Below are positions 33,797 through 43,218 of a stretch of DNA of 64,000 bases, piece by piece; the first letter of the stretch is position 1, and every line of letters begins with the position of its first letter. A program made the position numbers and the translations under genes. A model generated the notes under the pieces. The model had not been told where the DNA came from. It saw only the letters and a program-made list of their open reading frames with translations, and did not search any database. The stretch comes from Corylus avellana. Its lineage: Eukaryota > Streptophyta > Magnoliopsida > Fagales > Betulaceae. The stretch lies in contig NC_081542.1 in assembly GCF_901000735.1 (NCBI RefSeq), forward strand, positions 11,679,180 to 11,743,179, written 5' to 3'.

Positions 33797-36637
33797 ATGG
33801 CTGAAATTGCAGTAACCTATCTTCTCGACAAGCTCACGAGCTTGACGCAAGAAGAGGTCAAATTATTGAAGGGGGTCAAGGAAGCAGCTGCGTCCATCGA
33901 AGACGAACTGGAGCAAATCACGGCCTTCCTAAGAGCTGCAGATCAAATGGAAAAGAAGACCCCTCAACTCGAGGTGTGGGTTAAGCAAGTGAGAGATGTA
34001 GCTTATGATATTGAAGATGCTCTTGATGAGTACAGGCTTCACCTCACACAACCTCATGGCAATGATTTCTATGTCTCTCTTGCTAAGATCATAAAGACTT
34101 TGAATGCTCGCCATCAGTTTGGTTCCGAAATACAACGCATCAAATCCAGAGTTGTAAGTATTGCGGAGGCACGTCAGAGATTAATCCAGGGGGAAACTAC
34201 AGTAGTTGACTCCAAGAAATGGCTTGACCGTCGACAGGATGGCCTTCTGGTAGAAGAAGCTGATCTGGTGGGCATCGAAAAGCCCAAAAAGCAGCTCATC
34301 AGCTGGCTTATCCCGGCTCCGGGTGATACTGAAGGCAAAGTGGTTTCGGTGGTCGGAATGGGTGGCTTGGGGAAGACCACCTTGGTCAAGAAAGTCTATG
34401 ATGATGCACAAGTGAAGCTGCACTTCAAATACCGAGCTTGGATGTTTGTTTCTCAATCTTTCAAGATGGAAGAGCTCCTAAAAGACATGCTTCAGCAACT
34501 CTACAAGGTAAAAAGGAAGCCAGTTCCTCCAGAAGTAGAAAGCATGAGCAACGATCAGCTAAGAACCAAAATCAAAACCTTTTTGCAACAAAAGAGGTAC
34601 CTGATTGTGTTGGACGACGTGTGGCATGTTGATGATTGGGATGCTGTCAAACTTGCATTCCCAAACAACAATGGCAGTCGAGTAATGCTCACAACTCGTA
34701 TTACTGAAATAGCCTCTGCCTCCTGCAGGGAGTTCAATGGTAAAGTCCATGCTCTAAACCCTTTGTCTCCTGAAGAGTCCTGGACTCTATTTTGCAGAAA
34801 GACTTTTGGGGATCAGAACTCTTGCCCTCCAGATTTGAAGGGTCTTGCTGAAAGTATCCTTGGAAGATGCGAAGGATTGCCGCTTGCAATTGTGGCACTC
34901 AGTGGTGTTTTGACGACAAAGGACACGACAGAGCAATGGGATGTGATACAACGTTGTCTTGCTGATGAACTTGAAGAGAATGTTAGACTCAATAACATGG
35001 GAAAAATTCTGTCACTCAGTTATAATGATTTGCCATACTATCTCAAGTCCTGTTTTCTGTATTTTAGCATCTTTCCTGAAAAGCATCCCATCGACCAAAT
35101 GAGACTCATTCGATTATGGGTGTCAGAAGGATTTGTTAAAGAGAAAGAAGGAATGACGTTGGAAGAAGTTGCAGAGAGCTATCTCTACGAGCTGTTGAAC
35201 AGAAGCTTGATCCAAGTGGCAGGGACAAGCAGCGAAGGGAGGATCAAAACATGCCGCATCCATGACCTGCTTCGGGAGATTATCATTTCCAAGTCAAAAG
35301 ATCAGAACTTCGTAGCAGTAGTTCGAGGGCAAAACGTGATTAATTGGCCGGATAAAGTTCGTCGCCTGTCAATACAAAAACCCAAGCAGGATGTTCAACA
35401 AAGCCAGAGCATCTCCCGGCTTCGTTCTTTGCTCATATTCCGGAGGGTAGATTCACTGTCTCTGTCTGAGTATTCCAAGCCCATTCCATTTCCTCTTGAT
35501 TTCAAGCTGCTTAAAGTGTTAGATTTGCAAGGTGCACCTCTTGAGATATTTCCTAATGAGATCGTCAAGCTGCTCCTTCTGAAATATCTAAGCTTGAGGG
35601 CCACAAAGATAAAAGCCATTCCAAACTCAATTAAGAGTCTGCAGAAGCTGGAGACATTGGATCTTAAACATGCATGCGTCACAGCATTGCCTGCTGAGAT
35701 TTCCCAGCTTCAGAAACTTCGCCACCTGTTGGTGTATCGCTATGAAATCCAATCTTATGTGCCCATAAATTCCAAATATGGGTTTAAGGCCATGCCACAC
35801 ATAGGAAGTCTCCGGTGCTTACAAAAGCTCTGTTTCATAGAGGCAGATCATGGCGGCAATGAGCTAATGAAAGAGCTTGGAAGTCTGAAACAGCTGCGGA
35901 GGCTTGGCATTGTGAACTTCAGAAGAGAAAATGGGGTTGCTCTCTGCTCTTCCATTGAAAATCTAACAAACCTTCGCGCTTTGTCAATAACTTCAACAGA
36001 AGAGAATGAGATAATTGATCTTGAAAACCTTTCATCCCCTCCTCCATTTCTTCAGCGGCTATACCTGGCAGGACGTCTAGAGAAGTTACCACACTGGATA
36101 TCTTCTCTCCACAGTTTGGCCAAGGTGTCTTTGAAGTGGAGCCAATTAATGGGTGACTATGATCCTCTTCAACCGCTTCAAGATTTGCCCAATCTAGTAC
36201 ATCTTGAATTTCTGCAGGTTTATGAGGGAGACACGTTGCATTTTAAGGCTCAGGGATTTCAGAAGCTCAAGGTTTTATGCCTTGACAACATGGATGGACT
36301 GAAGACAGTAGAGATAGAAATGGGAGCCATGCCTCTCCTTGAAAAGCTCATCCTCCAGCGCTGCAAATTGCTGCAAAAGCTGCCATCAGGTATTGAGCAT
36401 CTTAAAAGGCTGAAACTGCTGGATTTTTTTGACATGCCTTATGAGTTAATCATGACAATACGTCCAGACATAGAAGGTGTGGGGGATTATTGGAAGGTTG
36501 AAAATGTGCCAGAAATTAACTCTACCTATTGGAGAGATGGTGGCTGGGATGTCTACTCATTGGAGAGATTAATCGAGGGAGAGACTTCAGCCCCCACAAG
36601 GATGGCTACCCATGAACTTCCTTCCTATTGGAAATAG
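33797..36637 (+). CDS. CC-NBS-LRR disease resistance protein, RPM1-like
   Basis: Intronless, 946 residues, normal length for this family. An Rx-type N-terminal coiled-coil domain covers about 1-130 with an EDVID-type motif, YDIEDALD, at 70-77. The NB-ARC domain follows: P-loop GMGGLGKTT 187-195, kinase-2 LIVLDDVW 269-276, RNBS-B GSRVMLTTR 293-301, GLPLAI 360-365, RNBS-D CFLYFSIFPE 419-428, and CRIHDLL in the MHD position (IHD at 488-490). About 15 irregular leucine-rich repeats fill the rest, ending in a short tail with DGGWDVYSLE. Such proteins are intracellular immune receptors that switch from ADP- to ATP-bound form on detecting a pathogen effector or a modified host target. All key nucleotide-binding residues are present. 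It is closely related to the convergent gene at 37613-40471, so the pair probably arose by duplication and inversion. Confidence 0.95.
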   Translation: MAEIAVTYLLDKLTSLTQEEVKLLKGVKEAAASIEDELEQITAFLRAADQMEKKTPQLEVWVKQVRDVAYDIEDALDEYRLHLTQPHGNDFYVSLAKIIKTLNARHQFGSEIQRIKSRVVSIAEARQRLIQGETTVVDSKKWLDRRQDGLLVEEADLVGIEKPKKQLISWLIPAPGDTEGKVVSVVGMGGLGKTTLVKKVYDDAQVKLHFKYRAWMFVSQSFKMEELLKDMLQQLYKVKRKPVPPEVESMSNDQLRTKIKTFLQQKRYLIVLDDVWHVDDWDAVKLAFPNNNGSRVMLTTRITEIASASCREFNGKVHALNPLSPEESWTLFCRKTFGDQNSCPPDLKGLAESILGRCEGLPLAIVALSGVLTTKDTTEQWDVIQRCLADELEENVRLNNMGKILSLSYNDLPYYLKSCFLYFSIFPEKHPIDQMRLIRLWVSEGFVKEKEGMTLEEVAESYLYELLNRSLIQVAGTSSEGRIKTCRIHDLLREIIISKSKDQNFVAVVRGQNVINWPDKVRRLSIQKPKQDVQQSQSISRLRSLLIFRRVDSLSLSEYSKPIPFPLDFKLLKVLDLQGAPLEIFPNEIVKLLLLKYLSLRATKIKAIPNSIKSLQKLETLDLKHACVTALPAEISQLQKLRHLLVYRYEIQSYVPINSKYGFKAMPHIGSLRCLQKLCFIEADHGGNELMKELGSLKQLRRLGIVNFRRENGVALCSSIENLTNLRALSITSTEENEIIDLENLSSPPPFLQRLYLAGRLEKLPHWISSLHSLAKVSLKWSQLMGDYDPLQPLQDLPNLVHLEFLQVYEGDTLHFKAQGFQKLKVLCLDNMDGLKTVEIEMGAMPLLEKLILQRCKLLQKLPSGIEHLKRLKLLDFFDMPYELIMTIRPDIEGVGDYWKVENVPEINSTYWRDGGWDVYSLERLIEGETSAPTRMATHELPSYWK

Positions 36638-37612
36638 TGCATTTTCTGCTTCATTTTATTATACTTACAAAATGCTAATAATCAAGAACAAGGCTGGCTA
36701 GCTCCTTGTTTTCTTCCTTTAATATGTGCCTTAATAAACCAGTACCTGTACTCCGGTGCTGCTGATCTAATTCTAAGTTTTTTTTTTTTTCCTTCAATTA
36801 CTATCCAAGTTGTACTCATTAAAAAAGATCATGACCAAAATTTGAGCCAGGGGATTCAAAATTGCTGTGTTTGATCCTTTTACTAATTTGGTTAACTTTG
36901 GTGATTGTTGTGTGGTTGCTATTTTGAAATTGTTATACTTGTTGGAAAATACTTATTCAGCCCCTCTAAGTGTTGTTGGGAAATTTCTAAGTAATCATTT
37001 CCCAAATTCTTAGTTTAACCCCTCTCTTATATATGCGATTTAGAGAAAATGGAGAGGAGCCGGTTACGCAAAGGGTGGGACAAAATTGTCTCAATTTTAA
37101 AAGATGAGAACAATCTTCTCTCAATTTTCACACCTTTTTGCCTAAATGGCTACTTTCCGAGGATCCATTTCCGCGAATTAGTCGGTATGCAAGGTTTTAT
37201 TGATGCAAAATGCATCGTGAAAGATTCCATAGCATGACAGATAGAGTGTTCTTTATACAAATTTTGTTATATTTTTACATCTTCTTGCAAACAGCCTCCA
37301 AGATTTTGAGCCAGGCTACATTGCAATCAGAATTTTTAAACGAGGGAGAGGCTACGTTAAGAAACTCATAATCCTTGTGTAGAAAACAAGTATGGATGCT
37401 ATTTTTTTTCCTATGATCCCAAACCCATGACTATCATTCTGTCAAACAGTTTCAAGCAACTATAAAATGAACAGGAAAAAAAAATTAAAACCTTAATTTG
37501 CTCGTATGATAAAATAAGAACATAACACAGCCAATTAAGAAACATCAAGACAAATTAAACAAAGCGAAAGAAATGAACTGAGAATCTTATCCAGACTGAT
37601 AAAATTTCAGAT
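36638..37612. other. Spacer between two convergent NLR genes
   Basis: 975 bp shared by the two 3' ends. A 62-codon plus-strand frame at 37049-37237 has no recognisable domain. No conserved gene seen. Confidence 0.55.
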
Positions 37613-40471
37613 CTACACCTTCCATAGAGCACTACGAAGTTCAGTGCTCCTAATTGGAGCGCTTGGCCCAGGAGAAGTCAACTTCTCTTGGAATGTTTCT
37701 AAAGAATACACATCCCAACCACCATCCCTCAAATAGCTGGAATAAATTGCTGGGACATGTGCAACTTTCAAACGATCTTCACCTCTGTTGGGAAGCAATT
37801 TCATGATTAATTCATCAGGCATATCAAAAAACTCAACCACTTTTAACTTGGTGAGGTGTTCAATGCCTGATGGAACCACTTTCAACAATTCACAGCGTTG
37901 GATGATTAGCTTTTCGAGTTTAGGCATTGCCCCCTCCTCCACTGTCATGGCTTCCAAACTGTCGAACTTGTCAAGACCCAAAACCTTCAGATTTTGAAAC
38001 CCTTTAGCCTTAAAACACAATTCCTTTCCATCATAAACCTGAAGCAATTCAAGATGTGCAAGATTTGGCAGACCCTGAAGATGTATTAGAGGATCCTTCT
38101 TTAGTTGACTCCATTTCAGATATACTCGGACCAAGTCCTGAAGAGAAGCTATCCAATCTGGTAACTTTTCTAAGAGTACCCCAGTTAAGTAAAGGCGTTG
38201 AAGAAACGGAGGAGGTGAAGAAATGTGCTGCAGATCAATGATCTCATCCTCCTTCAATGAAGTTATTGATAATGCCCGAAGGTTGCTTAGCTTTTCAATG
38301 GATGTGCACAAAGCAACCCCATCTTGTCTTCTCAACTTAATGATCCCTAACCTCCTTAGTTTAGTCAGCTTCCCCAGCTCTGCCATCAAAGTGCTGCTGC
38401 TGCCTTGATCTGCCTCTACAAAGCACAGCTTTTGAAGGGATTGAAAACCTCCTATACCTGCTGGGGCCTTAAACCCATGCTTGGAATGGAAGTCTGCATA
38501 AGATGTAATTTCCTGACGATATACAAGGAGATGGCGTAGTTTCTTTAGCTCCAAAATTTCAACAGGCAATTCATTGACATATGTGCCTTTGAGATCCAAT
38601 GTTTCTAGGTTTATAAGCTTCTTGATAGATTTTGGAATTGTCTTCACCTTGGTGTCCCTGAAACTTAGATACTTGAGATGAAAAAGCTTTGCAACTTTTC
38701 CAGGAAACGTTTCTAAAGGAGCACCTTGCAAATCGAACACGTTGAGCCGCCTAAAACCAGCAGGAAACAATTTAGAGAGTGAAATATTGGTAGGCAAATC
38801 CATCACCCCAAACATGAGCAAAGAACGAAGATGAGAAGTGGTCTTGTTCTGTTGCAGATTTTGTAATGTGTTCAACACTGATAGGCGTCGAACTTTATCA
38901 GGCCACTCTACAGTTTCTTCTTTTGCTATTGTTGCAAAGTTTTGATCTGCTGACTTCAAAATGATTATCTCCCGTAGAAGGTCATGGATGCGGCAGGTTT
39001 TGACCCTTCCGTCGCTGGTTGTCTCTGCCACTTGAACGAGACTTCTGTTTATGAGCTCCTTGAGGTAGCCCTCTGCAACTTCTTCTGGTGTCTTTTCTCC
39101 TTTTGCATATACAAAGCCTTCGGCTATCCATAATCGGATCAACCTCATTTGCTCAATTAGATAAAAATCTGGAAAGATGCTCAGATACAACAAACAAGAT
39201 TTCAGATAGTAAGGCAAATCATTAAAGCTGAGAGAAAGTACTTTTGTCAAGTTCCCAAGTTCATGGTTGCCTTCAATTTCAGCACCAATGCTGCGACAAA
39301 TGTTTCTCCATTCATCTGTGTTTCCATGGTCTTTTTTAGCCAAAACACCACCGAGTGCAACAATGGCAAGGGGCAAACCCCTGCATATCCTTACAATACA
39401 CTGACAAATTTCCACCAAATGAGCTGGGCATAACTTCCCCTGAAATGTCTTCCTGCAGAAAAGGGTCCAAGACTCTTTTTCAGGTAAGTGCTCCAGTTCG
39501 TACACCATATCATGCGATCCAATACAGCAAGTAGAGGCAATTTCCTTATTTCTTGTTGTGAGCATGATTCGGCTGCTACAATTGTTGTTGGGCAATGCAA
39601 GTTTGACTGCATCCCAGGCCTCTGTTTGCCATACATCATCTAAAATGATCAGATACCTACTTTGCTGCAGCAGCTTCTTGATCATAGCTTTCAGCTGGTT
39701 GCTCTTCATGCCATCCACGCCTTGAGGAACTGGTTTTCCAATCACGCTGAAGAGTTGTTGCACCATGTCTTTTAAAAGCTCCTCTATATTGAAAGCTCGA
39801 GAAACAATCACCCATGCATGTAACTTGAAACGTTTCTTCACTTTTGCATCCTCGTACACTTGTTTTGCCAAGGTGGTTTTCCCCAGCCCTCCCATTCCAA
39901 CCAGTGAAACTACTTGACGTCCAGTTTGGCGTGTGACGAGCCACTCAATCAGCTTCATTTTGTGCTCGGCAATGCCCACGAGATCAGTTTCTTCAAGTAG
40001 AAGGGCATCTCCTTGGCAGTCCAGCCATGTGAGGGAGCTTGAGCCTTGCTCAACTATATTATTTCTGGAGCAATACGTCCGATGACCCTCTGAGATGCTT
40101 GCAACCCTCGATTTGATGGCTTGCATTTCTGAAGCAATTAGATGAAGAGCCATCAGATTCTTGACCCAACTAGAGAGCTTTCGAAGAGAAGCATACAATC
40201 CACGGCTCCCATTATGATGTGTGAAGCGGCGCCTCAAGTCATCAAGAACATCTTCAATGTCATAAGAGACTTCTCTCACTTGCTTAACCCACACTTTGAT
40301 CTCAGGATCATTATCTTCCATCCCATCAGCAACTCTCAAGAACGCCTTGATGCGTTCAAATTCATCATTGATATACACAACTTCTGCACGAACCCCCCTC
40401 AGTAATTGCACCTCCTCTCGGAGTAAAAAGGTGAGCTTGTGGAGCAGAAAGCCCACTGCAATTTCCGCCAT
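37613..40471 (-). CDS. CC-NBS-LRR disease resistance protein, RPM1-like
   Basis: Intronless, 952 residues. The Rx-type coiled coil (1-135) has YDIEDVLD at 70-77. In the NB-ARC domain, the P-loop GMGGLGKTT is at 192-200, kinase-2 LIILDDVW at 274-281, SSRIMLTTR near 299-307, GLPLAI at 365-370, the RNBS-D region CLLYLSIFPD at 426-435, and IHD at 495-497. The LRR region runs to the C-terminus, which shares the DGGWDVYSLE tail with the gene at 33797-36637. The two proteins align throughout and differ mostly by scattered substitutions and by the segment between coiled coil and NB-ARC, where this one has an extra stretch (about 133-150). The reading frame is open and the nucleotide-binding motifs are intact, so it is probably a functional intracellular immune receptor. 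Confidence 0.95.
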   Translation of the reverse strand: MAEIAVGFLLHKLTFLLREEVQLLRGVRAEVVYINDEFERIKAFLRVADGMEDNDPEIKVWVKQVREVSYDIEDVLDDLRRRFTHHNGSRGLYASLRKLSSWVKNLMALHLIASEMQAIKSRVASISEGHRTYCSRNNIVEQGSSSLTWLDCQGDALLLEETDLVGIAEHKMKLIEWLVTRQTGRQVVSLVGMGGLGKTTLAKQVYEDAKVKKRFKLHAWVIVSRAFNIEELLKDMVQQLFSVIGKPVPQGVDGMKSNQLKAMIKKLLQQSRYLIILDDVWQTEAWDAVKLALPNNNCSSRIMLTTRNKEIASTCCIGSHDMVYELEHLPEKESWTLFCRKTFQGKLCPAHLVEICQCIVRICRGLPLAIVALGGVLAKKDHGNTDEWRNICRSIGAEIEGNHELGNLTKVLSLSFNDLPYYLKSCLLYLSIFPDFYLIEQMRLIRLWIAEGFVYAKGEKTPEEVAEGYLKELINRSLVQVAETTSDGRVKTCRIHDLLREIIILKSADQNFATIAKEETVEWPDKVRRLSVLNTLQNLQQNKTTSHLRSLLMFGVMDLPTNISLSKLFPAGFRRLNVFDLQGAPLETFPGKVAKLFHLKYLSFRDTKVKTIPKSIKKLINLETLDLKGTYVNELPVEILELKKLRHLLVYRQEITSYADFHSKHGFKAPAGIGGFQSLQKLCFVEADQGSSSTLMAELGKLTKLRRLGIIKLRRQDGVALCTSIEKLSNLRALSITSLKEDEIIDLQHISSPPPFLQRLYLTGVLLEKLPDWIASLQDLVRVYLKWSQLKKDPLIHLQGLPNLAHLELLQVYDGKELCFKAKGFQNLKVLGLDKFDSLEAMTVEEGAMPKLEKLIIQRCELLKVVPSGIEHLTKLKVVEFFDMPDELIMKLLPNRGEDRLKVAHVPAIYSSYLRDGGWDVYSLETFQEKLTSPGPSAPIRSTELRSALWKV

Positions 40472-40510
40472 TCTTCTCTCTAGTTTTCTGGTCTAGCCCC
40501 AAACACTGCC

Positions 40511-40518
40511 ATATATAT
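40511..40518 (-). promoter_or_regulatory. Possible TATA box of the second NLR gene
   Basis: TA-repeat ATATATAT on the strand of the gene, 40 bp upstream of its ATG. If used, the 5' leader would be only about 10 bases, so an upstream box may be the real one. Confidence 0.25.
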
Positions 40519-43150
40519 ACATGCCATTCTGGTCAACAAAATGGCGGAGTTGCTTGGCCAGTTCTTTCATTTTCTTTTTCCTTTTGGCCAGTTTTTTATA
40601 CTGTAGCTTTGGTCTACTTCTTGCAACTTCTTTCCCCTGGCTGATTCCTATTCCAATTTGCCGATGCATATTTCTAAATTCTCAAAGTCAGAACAGAGGA
40701 GGCATCGTGCACGTATCCTTTCTCTTAAGATACAGACTTTTAAAATGTTGTACTATTGAACAAGGAAAGAATGCCATTGGGAGAAGAAGTCAAGTCAGAC
40801 AATAAATTATTAAGAATCATTATACAATCATGGAGATACTTGTATTATTTCTAGATCATTATGCCGCTTAAATAAAATAATATAAAGGAATATTTCCTTT
40901 AGTAGACAGAGATGTTTAAGCAAAGTTTTCATACCAATTTGTATGACAACATTTGTAAATCCCATTTTTCTTACTTGTAATGACCATTTTTCTTCATAAA
41001 AATGTCATAGTCTGACAAAGTCCCATCAAGATATTAGTAAGATTCAAGATGACTAATGCTAATAAGATTAAAAATTTCTATTTCAGAAATCAAACTCTCG
41101 AATTTGAAGAAACGCTTGCAATTCCTAGCTTTAATATCCCCACCTGCCCGGTAGCCGCTAAGAGAAAAAAAGAAAATAACATTCTTGTCTACCTGCATAT
41201 GAAAAAAAAAACATGCTTGTTTGTGTGTACATAATATTTTGCCGTGCAACTCCAATTGTGATCTTAATTAGTCCAAATTGCAAATTACATTCTATATTCT
41301 GACATCATCATCTTACTTGTCTTGCCTCTCTCTAAAATTTGGCAAGTTTCATGACTTTTAAGTCTCAACTAAAGGTCAATAACTTGTGCCCAGTTTAATA
41401 ACAAAAATTAAAAGAGATAAAATACAAAATTGGTTTTTGTGGTTGCTTTAAATTATAAATCGTTCTATATTGTATCAAAACTAACTCAGAGATGCCTGGA
41501 GTATATCCAAAAAACAATTTAGTCCCTACAGTCAAATTTTGTAAATTTTTTTTTGACAAATTTCGTTATGTGTCATGTCAGTGTCAATTAAATAGTGATG
41601 TGTGTCGCTCTTAATAAAAAATAAAAATATATTAAATATATAATATATAAAAGTAAAATAAAAAATATTTATTTTTAATAAAAAAGAAAAGGAAAATAGC
41701 GGCAGCCACCTCTTTGGGGTGGCTTGCGAGCCATCCTAGCCGCCACCCCTAGAGGTTGGGGGTGGCTCTTGGCAATTCTCAACAAAGGAAAATGATAAGA
41801 GTTTCAACTTATTTATCCAACTTAAGTTTAACTTTTGTCTTATTTTTTTATTTGAAAAAAATAAATAAATAGCAAATGAAAAAAATGTGTGAAGAAATAA
41901 TATATGTTTTTGGTCATTCTTTTATTTGGTATTTTAAAAAAAATACAAAATGATATTTTTCTTTATAAAAATGTTACGAGAATGGAGTTTTATGCGGAAC
42001 AATTATTAATATTAATATGATATAGTAAAATATATGACACAGTAAAATATTTTATTGTGTGTTTATTTTTATTTGATATTGTCTTTATTTTATTCCATGT
42101 AAGAGTTTTGATGACTCAGTCCTAAAAAATATTGTAATAGCTTGCTTAAAGGCTATTATGTTATGAATAAAGTAAGCAAAAAATTAATCCAAACCTTGTG
42201 TTTGAAAATGTTTTAGGTTCCCTTTAACGAATCTAAAAGATTTAGGTTCCTTCAAAACCTAACAATCTATCACATTGTGTGTATGTTAACGCATTCATGT
42301 AACAAAAATTTTATGGGAAAGTAGCACATAACCCGCGATTCTTATAATTTAATTTGAAAGCTTAAACTCCTCATCCCGCTTGTGTGGACATGTCAATAAA
42401 AAATACATTTTAAAAGTTAAACGCCTTCTCAACATATTTTTCATCTAAGTTAAAAAAAAAGTCGTGTCAAAAAACTATCACGGGTTTTTCAAAAAAAAAA
42501 AAAAAAACTAAAGGTTATACATTAGTATATTATTAAACATAGTGAGTTAGTAACACAATCACAAGTAGAACATTGCATGAATGTATAAATTACAAAAAAT
42601 TTTAATATCATAAGAACCTTAATTTTAGTTTAATTCATATAAATTAAAAATTGTTAAAATATTCCCATATTAGTTTCAAATGAAAAAAAGTGTAAAGAAA
42701 AAAAAAAATAACAAGAAGAAAACTTGAATTTCAAGTTTTTAAAACATTAATATAAAATTAGTAGAAATCTTTGATATAAAACGCTAATTAATTAAATACA
42801 TGTGTCACTTATAATAAAAATATTTAATAAATAAATAAAAGATATACAATAGAAAACTAAAAACTTAATTATTATTTTTTTTAAAATGAAACGGAGTGGC
42901 TGTGACGACCTCTCAAGTCGCTCGTAGTTTATCCATTTTTTTTATAAGTAACATATTGTCATTTTGTTAGCACGGATATAGTACATTAACGAAATTCGTC
43001 AAATATTTTGATGAAATTCGACGTTAAAAAATAAATTATTATTTATGTATAATAGCTAGGAGGTCTTTGAATCATTTTAGTATCACAAAAAAACTTAATG
43101 CAAATCAAATAAATTAGGATTGATTTTGCATTTTTCATTTGGCGTAATTT
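40519..43150. other. Intergenic DNA between the NLR pair and the phosphatase-kinase gene
   Basis: No gene recognised. Contains a probable degenerate foldback element at about 41417-43133 and many A/T runs. Confidence 0.5.
41417..43133. mobile_element. Degenerate foldback element, MULE-like
   Basis: The region around 41430-41780 is mirrored at about 42885-43120: GTATCAAAACTAA/TTAGTATCAC, GATGCCTGGAG/CTAGGAGGTC, GACAAATTTCGTTA/TAACGAAATTCGTC and AGCCACC/GTGGCT-type blocks occur in inverse order. Similarity is patchy and no target duplication was found. It holds a short CCACC/GGTGG-rich block at 41700-41775. Confidence 0.35.
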
Positions 43151-43154
43151 ATGA

Positions 43155-43162
43155 TATATATA
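43155..43162 (+). promoter_or_regulatory. Possible TATA box of the phosphatase-kinase gene
   Basis: TATATATA about 57 bp upstream of the start codon at 43219. The spacing would give a short leader. The surrounding DNA is AT-rich, so chance occurrence is possible. Confidence 0.3.
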
Positions 43163-43218
43163 TTTATTTATTCAATGTAAAGGGTTGGCATTATTCATTT
43201 CTCACGTAACGGTAGCAG

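Noticed and set aside
35200..35290. IHD instead of MHD in the NLRs as a sign of auto-activity
   Set aside because: His and Asp are kept, and Ile or other hydrophobic residues at the first position are common in this RPM1-like branch, so it is probably normal variation.
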